Source: Pararge aegeria (taxonomy: Eukaryota > Arthropoda > Insecta > Lepidoptera > Nymphalidae). From it: 64,000 bases of DNA. Shown one piece after another: positions 12,501 to 20,080 of the stretch (the stretch's first letter is position 1; the number at the start of each line of letters is the position of its first letter). The DNA lies in assembly GCF_905163445.1 (NCBI RefSeq), contig NC_053182.1, positions 18,745,501 through 18,809,500 on the forward strand, given 5' to 3'. A model generated the notes under the pieces. It made no database searches and was not told the DNA's origin. It saw only the letters and a list, made by a program, of their open reading frames with translations. Both the position numbers and the translations under genes were made by a program.

Positions 12501-15438
12501 GAATCGTAGACCAATTTGGGTTCTAACGCTATTCAAATAAGACCCATTTTAATCTGTTGTCTAAGTATTTCCATACTCAAAAAACGCGTGTCCTCCCAGA
12601 TTTTAGGCTGTGGTCCACCACGCTGGCCAAGTGCGGATTGATGGACTTCACACGCCTTTCAGAACATAATGCAGAGCTCTCAGGCATTCAGCTTTCCTAT
12701 CGATGTTTCCTTCATTTTCAAAACAAGTGATATTTTATTAACTAGTCAAGTTAGAGGTTTAGAGTATCAGAGGTCGCCCTAAGTCTGTCGCACAATGTAA
12801 GTGAGTGCGAATATTCTGCTTATGCACGAGGTCAGCCGCTTTTTATAACTCTATTGTTTAATGGCGCAGGTTAAAATTACATAATTACAAAGACGATGTT
12901 CATCAACATTACAATATATAACTTTACGTGTTCATTGTATTGTATTGCATGTAAACTTGTGGATGTTTTTGTACAGGTAGATCAAAGCAAAATTATTTTT
13001 ATTCTTTCTTTCTTTTTATTTGTCTGAGTTTCTTGCCGGCTCTTCTCAGTGAAATCTGCCTACCAAACCGGTGGTAGAGTCACTACAAAAAGACTGACTT
13101 GACGTTTCCAAAGTGCTTATAAACTAGGCCTACTTAAAATAAATGAATTTTGGATTTTGAATTAAAACATTATATTCGCATTTTAATGTATAATGTATGT
13201 GTTCTTGATAAAGAAATAACCGATTGGCCGGCCGCTGAAAGAAATTGTTCCTTATGTCAGTTTATTAGTCCAAAAAAACAATTATAGACAGTGGGCATAA
13301 CAGCGCAGTATCGTAAATTTAGTACCATTTTGTGTAAGATAACATAATGCTAAAGCTTTTAATGATTATCATTCACTATTAGGAAAAAAAACATAAACAA
13401 ATATTAAATCTAACATAGTTTAAAGAAAAAATACTAACCTAAACATTTGTTGTATGTAAATTTAGAATCCATTTTAAGGAATAATAAAGCTATTATTATT
13501 ATTATTATTATTAGGAAAAAAGAGGTTAAAATAGTTTTATCGAAAATTCATTCAACGGCTGAACAATATCTTAAATCCAATCAAAGATGATACAAACACC
13601 TCAGACATAGGAAAAAAATCGAATACACTTTTTTACTTGGACACATTCCATTAAGCTTATTAGCACCACTGAGGCGGCCACCGACTACGCTGTTTTGTTG
13701 AATATAAGATTATTTTTTTTTAAATTAAACCAGTGCTTAAAACTTTCATACGCACCTACTTATTTTACAAATGCTTTTATATAGCCCAGTTTTATATTTC
13801 TATTTAAAAGTAAAGGAGAATGCTGGACGAAGAATGGGATTTTGTTTATAAGGTGCCTTCATGGAATTTATCTAATTCTTAAGGGCTTAATTACCAAAAA
13901 CATTAAAACTCTAGTTCGCTGGATTTCAGAGTTACAAGCAAATGAAGTTCGTGAATTAAGGTTTTTTTGATGATTGTACCTACCTATTGATGGTACTGTT
14001 CACAATATGTATTTTTCGTTTTTTATTGTTTTTACGTACACAAGTGACGTACGTCTTTTGATTTTTTGAGTAGATTTAAACAAGATGACGAAATCAATAG
14101 AACTACGAATATATACACTATATTTCATTATAAGATTTTTTATCCGTCGAGGTTTTTTTTAAAAATAAAACCTTAATTTTTGGTACCAATTTGAATGAGG
14201 CACCGTGTAAAACGAAACCGTGTTCCGGCATTCTCCTTTGAACTTTTTTTTGAATTGTTATTTACTTCATTATTCACGTCCATGGATGCATGTTTGTGCC
14301 CGTCATGTGTAGTGTGTAGCAGTAGTGTAACACCACAGGTGTGGCAGCTGTAGTGGGTTGTGTTGCAGCGGCTGGTTCAGCAAGGACTCGCTGTTGGGCA
14401 GCCTCACTGTCAAGCTGGCACCGTTGGAGACGCAGGTCACGCTACACGAGGCGTTCCCGGTGAGAATTTTAACGTCTCTTGGATAGAAGCAGGCGTAAAT
14501 TTGCGGAATTCCATAGTATATTATGACTTTACAATACGTTCAATATAAAAAACTCGTTTCGTTGAAACTGTTTAAAATAAAAAGGTGTCTCTATGCCACA
14601 TTTTCTCAAGATTGGTGCAGTACTTGAGAGATAGTTTATAATGAAACGTACATACATTTATATAATAATAATATACATATATAATACAGTGGAATCTCCA
14701 TAACTCGAATGTCAAGGCAAATGCAAAAAAAAATGAGTTTTCGACTTAACAAGAACTTCGAGATACATATGACTCAACTGCTGAAATTTCGACTTACAGA
14801 GGCGCGATTTTAAGTGTATATTTCGATTTGTAGAGTCGAATTTGAATAATAATTCAACTATATGCACCTACACGTGCACAAGAAAAAAACCATAGGTTAG
14901 GAGCCCCGAACCCGAACATTCCTTTTGGATTTTATTGTTCGGGGAATCCCAATTAAGACGTCATTATATTTTACTAACTACGACTTACGGAGTCTCCTTT
15001 TTAAAAATCGAGTTATAGAGTATAAATATGTATCATCAATACTCGTAAGGAAATAACATTTTGTTCGAGTTACAGCGGTGTTCAGCGGAAGGGAATGGCA
15101 ATTTTTTCGACTTACTGAGGATATCGACTTAACGAGGTTCGAGTTATAGAGATTCCACTGTATTAATATGAAATGCCCAATAATTGCTTTGTATTGGAGT
15201 TTTCTGACTACAAATTCACAGTACCAGCACTAAGTTTAAATTCCTCAATGCTATAATAGAGGAGGCTTCTAACAGTGGGATTTAATTAAGTTTATCAAAG
15301 TGTAATTTTATTTTACAGCTAATGGACGGTCGACGTCCCGCTGGGGGCTCCTTGGAAGTAAAGCTGCGCGTGCGCACACCTTTATTGCAGCAGCAAGTCG
15401 AAAGCACCACACACCGCTGGCTCGTCATAGACAACTGA
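333..15438 (+). CDS. lgd: lethal (2) giant discs / CC2D1 family protein, last 12 exons (5' end outside window)
   Basis: Exons: 333-546, 994-1352, 2116-2337, 3339-3430, 4977-5144, 6464-6650, 7252-7390, 9153-9383, 10282-10459, 11707-11858, 14369-14459, 15319-15438. Every intron is GT-AG and the phases join without a shift, giving 716 residues plus a split first codon. Four DM14 repeats are visible, each built on a basic helix with a KQY/RGLK-type core and a following DxxxLP or AGRPI segment; a C2 domain fills the last four exons. Family knowledge: Lgd/CC2D1 binds the ESCRT-III protein Shrub/CHMP4 through its DM14 repeats and controls endosomal sorting of Notch; its C2 domain binds phospholipids. 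A proline-rich linker (residues PPEP, PPTPPEP) lies between DM14 repeats 1 and 2, and another (KSPP, ATPK) before repeat 4. The N-terminal start exon is missing because the window begins in an intron. An AATAAA at 15644-15649 is a possible poly(A) signal. The identification is firm; the exact symbol is by homology recalled, not searched. Confidence 0.93.
994..1352 (+). CDS. lgd: lgd exon: rest of DM14-1 and proline-rich linker
   Basis: Acceptor CAACAG ends at 993 and the donor GTGAGT begins at 1353. It completes DM14-1 (YGRGLKTLNDLLKQAKAGRP) and then codes about 80 residues rich in PPEP motifs. It ends one base into a codon. The next intron, 1353-2115, carries an unclassified interspersed repeat near 1505-1680 and a hAT-type MITE at 1851-2050. 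Confidence 0.92.
1851..2050. mobile_element. hAT-type MITE in lgd intron, 8-bp TSD ATCATACC
   Basis: The element begins CAGTGGCGTGCA and is flanked by ATCATACC at 1843-1850 and 2051-2058. Long internal inverted repeats (about 1868-1915 against 1993-2036) make it a foldback. Its right end is degenerate (CGCCCCCG instead of CGCCACTG). CAGTGGCG-like ends with 8-bp target duplications are a hAT signature. Confidence 0.8.
2116..2337 (+). CDS. lgd: lgd exon: DM14-2
   Basis: Acceptor CTTTTAG ends at 2115 and the donor GTAAGT begins at 2338. It codes the second DM14 repeat (KRKEEFKAAALASKHAGDKA and a DMDLNELP tail). It starts with two bases of a split codon and ends with one. The next intron (2338-3338) is AT-rich with two LINE 3'-end fragments at about 2750-2925 and 3056-3250. 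Confidence 0.93.
2750..2925 (+). mobile_element. LINE 3'-end fragment (family 4, GCGATAAGGCCGCC type)
   Basis: This matches at least seven other stretches in the window sharing a GATCGCT..GCGATAAGGCCGCCTTTTGTA core and a GTGTACAAATAAAG-type end. The family tails in tetramer or trinucleotide runs, as expected of LINE 3' ends. It is 5'-truncated with no coding sequence. Confidence 0.6.
3056..3250 (+). mobile_element. LINE 3'-end fragment (family 1)
   Basis: It shares the CCCGGCTAAGTTTGTTGTGG motif and the following 150 bp with 7777-7953, 35155-35345, 43050-43235 and (reversed) 9475-9635. Longer copies carry the C-terminal end of a LINE reverse-transcriptase frame just upstream. Confidence 0.65.
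3339..3430 (+). CDS. lgd: lgd exon: linker into DM14-3
   Basis: Acceptor TTCATTAG ends at 3338 and the donor GTAACT begins at 3431. This 92-bp exon codes EQAPEQTPEPAGLITASSVD and then EALRQRLAHFQ, the first helix of DM14-3, and ends in phase 0. It is too short to appear as an open frame on its own; phase agreement with both neighbours supports it. Confidence 0.9.
3628..4370 (+). repeat. 44-bp minisatellite with 176-bp higher-order repeat in lgd intron
   Basis: About 17 head-to-tail units of 44 bp carry the core GCAAGTGTCTTTTATGCAAG followed by TTTAGTACGTCTTGTATATG. Units at the left edge are diverged and those from about 3898 are nearly identical. A GGAACG variant replaces GGATCG at 3929, 4105 and 4281, exactly 176 bp (four units) apart, showing a higher-order unit. 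The open frame running through it is an accident of the repeat. Confidence 0.92.
4977..5144 (+). CDS. lgd: lgd exon: DM14-3
   Basis: Acceptor ATTGTAG ends at 4976 and the donor GTGAGT begins at 5145. The 56 codons hold the third DM14 repeat (EQGNSSKARRMGRIVKQYQD and an AGRPIPAEDLP tail), the repeat type best matching the family consensus. The preceding intron contains the 44-bp minisatellite; 4380-4870 of that intron is GC-richer and otherwise unrecognised. Confidence 0.94.
5352..5718. mobile_element. hAT-type non-autonomous element with internally triplicated right end
   Basis: It starts CAGTGGCGTGCACAGGG and ends GCACGCCACTG, and the 8-bp target duplication CTTGTGGT lies at 5344-5351 and 5719-5726. 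Internally, a 113-bp unit (5468-5580, 5581-5693) is repeated, so the right terminal motif appears three times (ending 5492, 5605 and 5718). The outermost one adjoins the target duplication. Confidence 0.8.
5965..6411 (-). mobile_element. SINE-B copy (Bm1-like), interrupted by a hAT MITE
   Basis: Reversed copy of the tRNA-headed SINE also seen at 19670-23997 and 61655-61915. Recognisable parts are the AGACTGCATCATCACTTACC-type tail, the GGGCTAACCTGTTAG-type segment, the CGACATCG..GCGCGACTATG region, and a tRNA-like head with box B (GGGAATTAAACC reversed) near 6345-6360. The family resembles Bombyx Bm1 as I remember it; a Repbase search would settle the name. Confidence 0.7.
6050..6192. mobile_element. 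hAT-type MITE, 143 bp, TSD GTTATACC
   Basis: Terminal inverted repeats are CAGTGGCGTGCAC and GTGCACGCCACTG; the 8-bp target duplication GTTATACC is at 6042-6049 and 6193-6200. It is nested in the SINE-B copy, whose sequence continues on both sides, so the MITE is the younger insertion. Confidence 0.9.
6464..6650 (+). CDS. lgd: lgd exon: Pro/Lys/Ser linker and DM14-4 start
   Basis: Acceptor TATTCTCAG ends at 6463 and the donor GTAAGT begins at 6651. It codes a low-complexity linker of repeated KSPP/ATPK type and then the first helix of DM14-4 (RQKQFKEAAIAAKKNG). It ends one base into a glycine codon. The preceding intron (5145-6463) is almost filled by mobile DNA; the next intron (6651-7251) holds a reversed SINE-C fragment at 6768-6958. 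Confidence 0.93.
7252..7390 (+). CDS. lgd: lgd exon: rest of DM14-4
   Basis: Acceptor TTACCAG ends at 7251 and the donor GTGAGT begins at 7391. It completes the fourth DM14 repeat (DIDQAKEYLRAAKGFESMIE, then DLKSLPLPP). The next intron (7391-9152) contains a LINE C-terminal coding remnant and 3' end, a second LINE tail with an ATTC tetramer run, and a tRNA-headed SINE that reaches to 14 bp before the next exon. Confidence 0.93.
7551..7953 (+). pseudogene. LINE family-1 fragment: reverse-transcriptase C-terminal end plus 3' UTR
   Basis: The frame 7551-7700 codes a typical LINE ORF2 C terminus (FYNKLPIDILKMSLKKFK, then DYVIDKKAWL and TGA at 7698-7700). It is followed by the conserved 3' UTR and a TTGACT hexamer tail near 7935-7953. 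It is strongly 5'-truncated. Related copies lie at 42843-43240 and, reversed, at 9450-9884. The clade is probably Jockey/CR1-like but is not certain. Confidence 0.75.
8018..8215 (+). mobile_element. LINE family-4 3' end with ATTC tetramer tail
   Basis: It contains the GCGATAAGGCCGCC core and ends in about ten ATTC/TTCA repeats (8174-8215). No coding sequence remains. Confidence 0.6.
8972..9138 (+). mobile_element. SINE-D (tRNA-headed) ending just before an lgd splice acceptor
   Basis: It is about 85-90% similar by eye to 34450-34618, beginning CAGTCGCTATAAGACTGATG and ending CATTTTAAATTTATAAAA. A tRNA-like stretch at 9023-9108 contains a box B (GGTTCAAATCC). Similarity ends at 9138, 14 bp before exon base 9153, so the branch point of this intron most likely lies in SINE sequence. 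Confidence 0.75.
9153..9383 (+). CDS. lgd: lgd exon between the DM14 repeats and the C2 domain
   Basis: Acceptor CTATTACAG ends at 9152 and the donor GTATGT begins at 9384. It codes a short acidic stretch and a helical segment (LSRLHQQLTSQLKLCLTNRD) conserved in the family between DM14-4 and C2. The next intron (9384-10281) is a nested SINE and LINE plus an unclassified repeat at 10080-10260 that recurs at 42545-42720. Confidence 0.92.
9389..10010 (-). mobile_element. SINE-A split by a reversed LINE family-1 fragment
   Basis: SINE-A tail sequence at 9389-9449 (CGCCATCTAGTCCCAAAGTA) resumes at about 9885 (GTTATGGGTACTAAGATGAC) and continues to 10010. In intact copies such as 52703-52952 these parts are contiguous. 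The 9450-9884 insert is a reversed LINE family-1 3' end starting with a GTCAAA hexamer tail. Confidence 0.75.
10282..10459 (+). CDS. lgd: lgd exon: start of the C2 domain
   Basis: Acceptor CATTCCAG ends at 10281 and the donor GTAAGA begins at 10460. It codes the first C2 strands (FELTIVRGIAYNVPNPKDVD, then TYVKFEFPFPQ). The next intron (10460-11706) holds LINE tails near 10735-10830 and 11620-11680, a LINE family-3 tail at 10896-11090, and a short element at 11318-11612. Confidence 0.93.
10896..11090 (-). mobile_element. LINE family-3 3' end (TTGAAT-tailed)
   Basis: The left edge has AAATTCAAAATTCATTTATT, then TTCAAGTAGGCCTA and a CACCGGTTCGGAAGGCAGAT core ending GCCGGCAAGAAACTCAGCAG. The same family occurs at 13020-13164 (opposite strand), 17228-17400, 25780-25952, 49803-49975 and 51058-51230. 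Confidence 0.65.
11318..11612 (+). mobile_element. Interspersed repeat starting GTTGCCCGCGACTTCGTCTG
   Basis: It is nearly identical to 36441-36745 over about 295 bp, sharing internal ACATGTGACTGTCAATTAAT and the end GGAGATTTATATATATTAAG. The GCCCGCGACTTCG start and GGACAAA..CGTGACAGG end are widespread in Lepidoptera and resemble non-autonomous elements. The class is uncertain. Confidence 0.6.
11707..11858 (+). CDS. lgd: lgd exon: middle of the C2 domain
   Basis: Acceptor TTTATAG ends at 11706 and the donor GTGAGT begins at 11859. It codes the central C2 strands (TNSPQYDSVFTLPI and FKRHGIKFEVYSRG). The next intron (11859-14368) is the longest: a Helitron fragment near 11990-12391, a SINE-C fragment near 12590-12740, a LINE tail at 13020-13164, an ATT trinucleotide run at 13493-13513, and otherwise unrecognised AT-rich DNA to 14340. 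Confidence 0.92.
11990..12391 (-). mobile_element. Helitron-like fragment (lepidopteran Lep1 type)
   Basis: The right edge reads TTCACATTTATAATATTAGT, the reverse of the ACTAATATTATAAATGCGAA core seen at 22862. The interior has two GGGATAAAAAGTAGCCTATG-type blocks, also typical of this group. Ends are not exact. Confidence 0.6.
14369..14459 (+). CDS. lgd: lgd exon: C2 domain, fourth from C terminus strands
   Basis: Acceptor GTTGCAG ends at 14368 and the donor GTGAGA begins at 14460. The 91-bp exon codes GWFSKDSLLGSLTVKLAPLE and TQVTLHEAFP, joining both neighbours in phase. The next intron (14460-15318) carries the 474-bp TA-flanked MITE at 14687-15160. Confidence 0.92.
14687..15160. mobile_element. 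pogo/Tigger-like MITE, 474 bp, TA target duplication
   Basis: The left end is CAGTGGAATCTCCATAACTC and the right end GAGTTATAGAGATTCCACTG, flanked by TA at 14685-14686 and 15161-15162. CAGT-starting inverted repeats with a TA duplication point to the Tc1/mariner superfamily, pogo branch. There is no coding capacity. It sits in the last lgd intron. Confidence 0.85.
15319..15438 (+). CDS. lgd: lgd terminal exon
   Basis: Acceptor TTTTACAG ends at 15318. It codes GGSLEVKLRVRTPLLQQQVE and ends with the family-typical HRWLVID segment, then Asn and TGA at 15436-15438. The final Asp-Asn-stop bases are also the first bases of a tandem repeat that continues downstream. Confidence 0.93.
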   Translation, partial: LMDGRRPAGGSLEVKLRVRTPLLQQQVESTTHRWLVIDN

Positions 15439-16075
15439 GTCCCAAAGACAACTGGGTCACAAAAACAATTACTACCCATTTCATTCGAGCTACGTTGCTA
15501 TCGGTTCGCGATGGATAGTAGTGGCATTCTCAATATAGACGGGTCGAGTCTTAGACAACTGAGTCCCATAGACAATAGAGCCTAAAAGACATTTACTACC
15601 AGTCTTATTTCTATTTGTTCGCGGTGGTTGCTAGTGGCATCCCAATAAAGACGGTAACCAGTTTCATAGACAACTGAGTCTCACAGACAACTTAGTCTCA
15701 AAGAAAATGAGACCCACTCATAGACTTCTAGATAAATTAAGTCTTATAGACAAATTAAAAAATACTTGGTCTATTATACTACTGATTGTCATAGAAAACA
15801 TTTTTTTTTTTAAATTTATTTTACGGCCATGGATTCAAGTCCTTTAAGGCCTTTCAAAATAGACAACTGAGATAAGTGGGTCTCATTGACGACCGAGTCT
15901 ATAAAACAACTTCAAAAAAAAAAACTGGTTCTCTATAACTGAGTGTCATAGACAACTGACTCTCATAGACAACTTAGTCTCAGAGACAACTAAGTCTCTA
16001 TGAGACAGCTTAGTCTCATAGACAACTTAGTCTCATAGACAACTAGTCTCAGAGATAAATGAGTCTCGTTGAAGA
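15424..16075 (+). repeat. Degenerate tandem repeat starting in the last codons of lgd
   Basis: Units built on CATAGACAACTGAGTCTC recur throughout. The first two larger units start at 15431 and 15555 (124 bp apart) and a third start is at 15670 (115 bp later). Those longer units also share TACTACC, GGTTCGCG and TAGTGGCAT segments. From 15942 it becomes a simple 20-bp-scale array. The first unit begins with the lgd Asp-Asn-stop codons. Confidence 0.85.
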
Positions 16076-16545
16076 TCAGTTATATTTGTTTTACGTTTTG
16101 GACAGTGAAACATCTAAAGGGAATTTACATACAAACATATTCGATTAAATTGCACGACGGTAGCTATTAACAAGCTTTTTAGGTCATCATCATAACATAA
16201 TTTTTTTTTTTTTTATTAAAGCTTTAAATACATGCGAATTCCACATCAGGGCCTATTCTTGCTGATGTAGTAGCGAGGTGGTACCACCTACCATCGCCTT
16301 AAGCTATATTATTTAATTTTTGTTGATGTTTTTTTTAGAATTGTAATATAATCATTATTTTTAGGGCGAGAAGGTGTATTTAAACTGTCAGTGTTAAATA
16401 ATACTGTTTTAGCGATGGAAGTAAGGCAGGGGAGTAATAAAAGGCTTCACAAGTGTCTGGGATAGGTCTACATAAAAATAACCTTTTTGAATTTGAATTT
16501 TTTTAAAGAGTAACTTTGAAGTACATAAAAATATTGTTATTGTTG

Positions 16546-16856
16546 TTTGGAAACTGTATCTTTTTGATGTGAAACATCTATAGGCGGAGGGTAAACCTGA
16601 TTGTTGGCGTGGCGACACAGGCCGTGGTGACGCTTCGCCACGCTATATGATTGAATTTTAGTATTTCGTATGTAACAAGAAAAATGAATATTAATTTTGT
16701 ACTTACAAAAAGGAGTGGTTATCCATTTGGTTGTATTTTTTATTTTATTTGTCGAACGAATTTGTATTGCTTTATGCAATATCTGCAATAACTTTCTGTA
16801 GAAAACAATTCCGATGTTTCACATCTGCCAGGCGTCCCGTGACGGCTCACACATTT
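16546..16856. repeat. Unclassified repeat, GATGTGAAACATC/GATGTTTCACATC ended
   Basis: It opens with GATGTGAAACATCTATAGGC near 16566 and closes with GATGTTTCACATCTGCCAGG then CGTCCCGTGACGGCTCACAC, so the two edges carry inverted 13-mers. The closing block recurs reversed at 63398-63450. The second duplicated copy is 25098-25408. Open frames across it are not convincing genes. Confidence 0.6.
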
Positions 16857-18762
16857 TTTTTTCGTCAACTAACGATGTAATGATTATTATATGATGGTTT
16901 AATGGTGACGCTTATTTTTCGCAGTTTCAAGGTCATGTCATAAGTTGTACCTTATTATTGTATTATATGACCAACTAACAGGTATCAGGAATTCTTTCAG
17001 CGGCTGGATCTTATAATCTGAATACTGTTTTTCAAGTTAGACTGAAAGTTGAAGAGATAAGCTTGTTAAAACAAACAATATCTCCATCTTTATATTATTA
17101 GTTAATAGAAGTAACACAGTAAGGTGGAATCTTTTTGTGACACAATTCAATAACATCTTGTGAAGTAAATATTACTCATTGGTTGTAACTTCGGGTTGTT
17201 TTATGATTTGCCGCCAACTAAAAATAAAAACTAAATCAAAATTCAAAATTCATTTATTTCAAGTAGGCAAAGTTTATAAGTCCTTTTGGAACGCCAAGTC
17301 AATCTGTTTGTAGTGTCTCTACCACTGGTTCGGAAGGCAGATTCTGCTAAGAAGAAGCCGGCATGAAACTCGGTAGATTGCTCTTTTTCAACATCATTTT
17401 AAAGTTTAACAACAGTCTTAAGAATTTTTCTATTTTGTGAGAGCTGAGAGCGGAGTGGCCTGCTTCCTGGAATTCAATGTTTTTATTTAGCGTTTGATAT
17501 CTCCTACTTTATTCTGCGCTTAAGAATATTGTCCATGTAGATAATAAGGCTACCGGGCGGGACGCATTTTCATATTAAAGTTATCGGCAAATGATTGTTC
17601 CGTTAATTATTCTAAAACTCTAGATATCTTTATCTCAGCATTGTCTATACCTAAATCCAAAGAGAATATAAACACTACGCCTTAATCTAAACCACATGGA
17701 GGATACCTGTTTTGGGACACATTTCACTTTACAAAATTTTGTCACATCTTAAAAAACTATTATTCCTTTCCATTAACAAAATGATACAAACCAAACCTTC
17801 TTTGAATACGTCGTAATTTTGTATGGTTATAGACAATAATGAATCTTTTTCAATTTTATGGCGAATGGAAAAAAAAAACAATATTTTCCGTTTTCTTTAG
17901 ATTTAGGCGTACATAGGCCGATTATTTTTCTCTAAGTTTGGGATTTAGAACAAATAAAGTATCTGCCAATAATATTTGTACGGACATGCCAGCTTAAAAG
18001 GGGACTACCTCGGTCTTAGATCAATAATGTACTAGATGATTTTATTTATTTGTGAACAATAATTCTTAATTAAAAATATTGAATATAATTGAATGGCCCA
18101 ATTCGAGAAATCCATGCCTTTACTAAGTAATGAATATATATTTTTAATACTATATTAAAAATATAAATCATATTAAAAAGAAGAAACACCACAATCCTTT
18201 TATCATTTTTGTCATCGTTTATATTTATTTCTTTGCTAAGAAAATTTAAAGCTTTTTTATGTCAGTTCTGTTGAAGTGGGCTTTCAATTTATTATAATCC
18301 TCGTTAGTTTAGTAGTTATCTTGTTCAAGTACGGATCGCGAGATGCCTGGTTCAATTACCGGTTTGGCAAACATTTTTAGGTGAGTTAAATAAGAGATGT
18401 CCAAACTTATTGACGTCATCTAGTATCTAGTATATTATTAATTAGTCCCCAGTACAAACTTGTAATTATTGAAATGTTATTAACATTATTTTTATCTGGG
18501 ACGTCTGAAAATACTTTGTAAATTGATAAGTTTATTTTTATACTTACTGAAATGTTGCTTAGTGCCTGATGCTTTAGTTGAAATAGAAATATTCTAGATA
18601 ATATTTTTATTTTATGATAATAATAAACTATATAAATATTAATAGTATGATCGAAATCACCAAATATAATTTGAATATACGTATGTTGATATAAGAATAC
18701 CTTTGATTGTTTTATTCCTTTGTTTTATAATATTTCATAAATAAATTGCTTAAATCTTACTT

Positions 18763-18900
18763 GACGGCCGATTGGCACAGTGCGCAGCACCGCTTCCCAC
18801 AAGTGGAAAATGTTTGTGTTGTGAATGTGAATGTTTTTCAGTGTCTGTGTTTATATGTATATTATAAATTTTTATGTATCATAAAATTTAAATATTTTAA
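18763..18900 (+). mobile_element. SINE-A fragment with deleted tRNA head
   Basis: It begins TTGACGGCCGATTGGCACAG and jumps to CCCACAAGTGGAAAATG, missing the middle of the tRNA-like head, then follows the SINE-A body. The second duplicated copy is 27315-27452. A LINE family-4 tail with a TTC run follows at 18950-19066 (27502-27618). Confidence 0.7.
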
Positions 18901-20080
18901 TCGGCCACACCAATCGGCAGTAAAGGCTCTATTGCTATTATATATATATAATTGCTTGCAGCAATAAGGCCGCCTTTGCATGTCTACATTGTGTACTGTA
19001 TTCTCCTTACTGTTTCTTTTCCTGTATGTTATACGTGAAATAAAGTGTTTCTTCTTCTTCTTCTTCTCTATGAATTCATATCATAATTTAGCTCTTCCGC
19101 AATAAGTTATGGTGAAATGATTAATATATCGGAAAGTTAGGGTTTTGGAAATCTAAAATAATCAAATCTTTCTAAAACAAAGTACTATTTTTTACAAAGT
19201 AAATGTTTTCTTTTCAGATTTTTAATTAAACTAGTTCTCATAGCAATTTTTGTGCACCTATTTATTTCTACTATCAATCAAGCATTTTTTTCTTTTGAAC
19301 TGATATGACTAATAAGCCAGTTATCGCCAGATATCTATAGTATAAGTTCTGACCTGTTATCCTTGACTTTGGCACAGTTTTATTTTAATTTGGCAGCATA
19401 TAAATAAAATCAAATCACATCAAGGTTAAACTGCTAATATTATTATACGGACTTTGTAAAAGTGTTTATAAACAAACGAAACGTGACTAAAATCTGCAGA
19501 CTTTTTGACACGTTGCTAAAAGTTTTCTGCTTTAATTTGCAAAAGGAGTTCTATCCAAAATATCTCATTCGTATTTCACATCCATTTGTGACTTCGGTAT
19601 ATCGTTTGCGGGTGGGCAGAAATAACTGTTAAGAAGTTCTGTATCCAAGTAGGTATGTATATATATATTGACGACCTCTCTGTCGCAACGGTGAGTGCTG
19701 TGAATTTAAATAAGAGATCCCAAATTCGATTCCCGGTAATTTGGGAATTTATGATTTCTGAAATTTCTCAGTCTAGTCCGGTGGGGGGCTTTGGCCGTGG
19801 CTAGTTACCACCCTACCGACACAGACGTGACGCTAAGCGATGTCGCGTAGAAACGGTTTAGGGGTAAGACTACCGTACGCCCCAACAGGTTAGCCCGCTA
19901 CCATCTTATGGCGCATCCACACATGCCGCCGGCTTATGCCGCCGGGTTTGCCGCCGACTTTCAGACCGCCTTGCCGCTGACTTTGCCGCCGGCTTTACCG
20001 GCGGCCTGCAGTCGCGGTTGCAATTTACGCAGTAGTGTTGTGACTTTCGTTGAAATTAGTCGTGTACGTAGAATCGAAAG

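Noticed and set aside
16409..16788. Overlapping minus-strand frames of 69 and 83 residues, repeated at 24979-25340
   Set aside because: They lie in an AT-rich interspersed repeat, have no recognisable domain, and are duplicated only because the region is duplicated.
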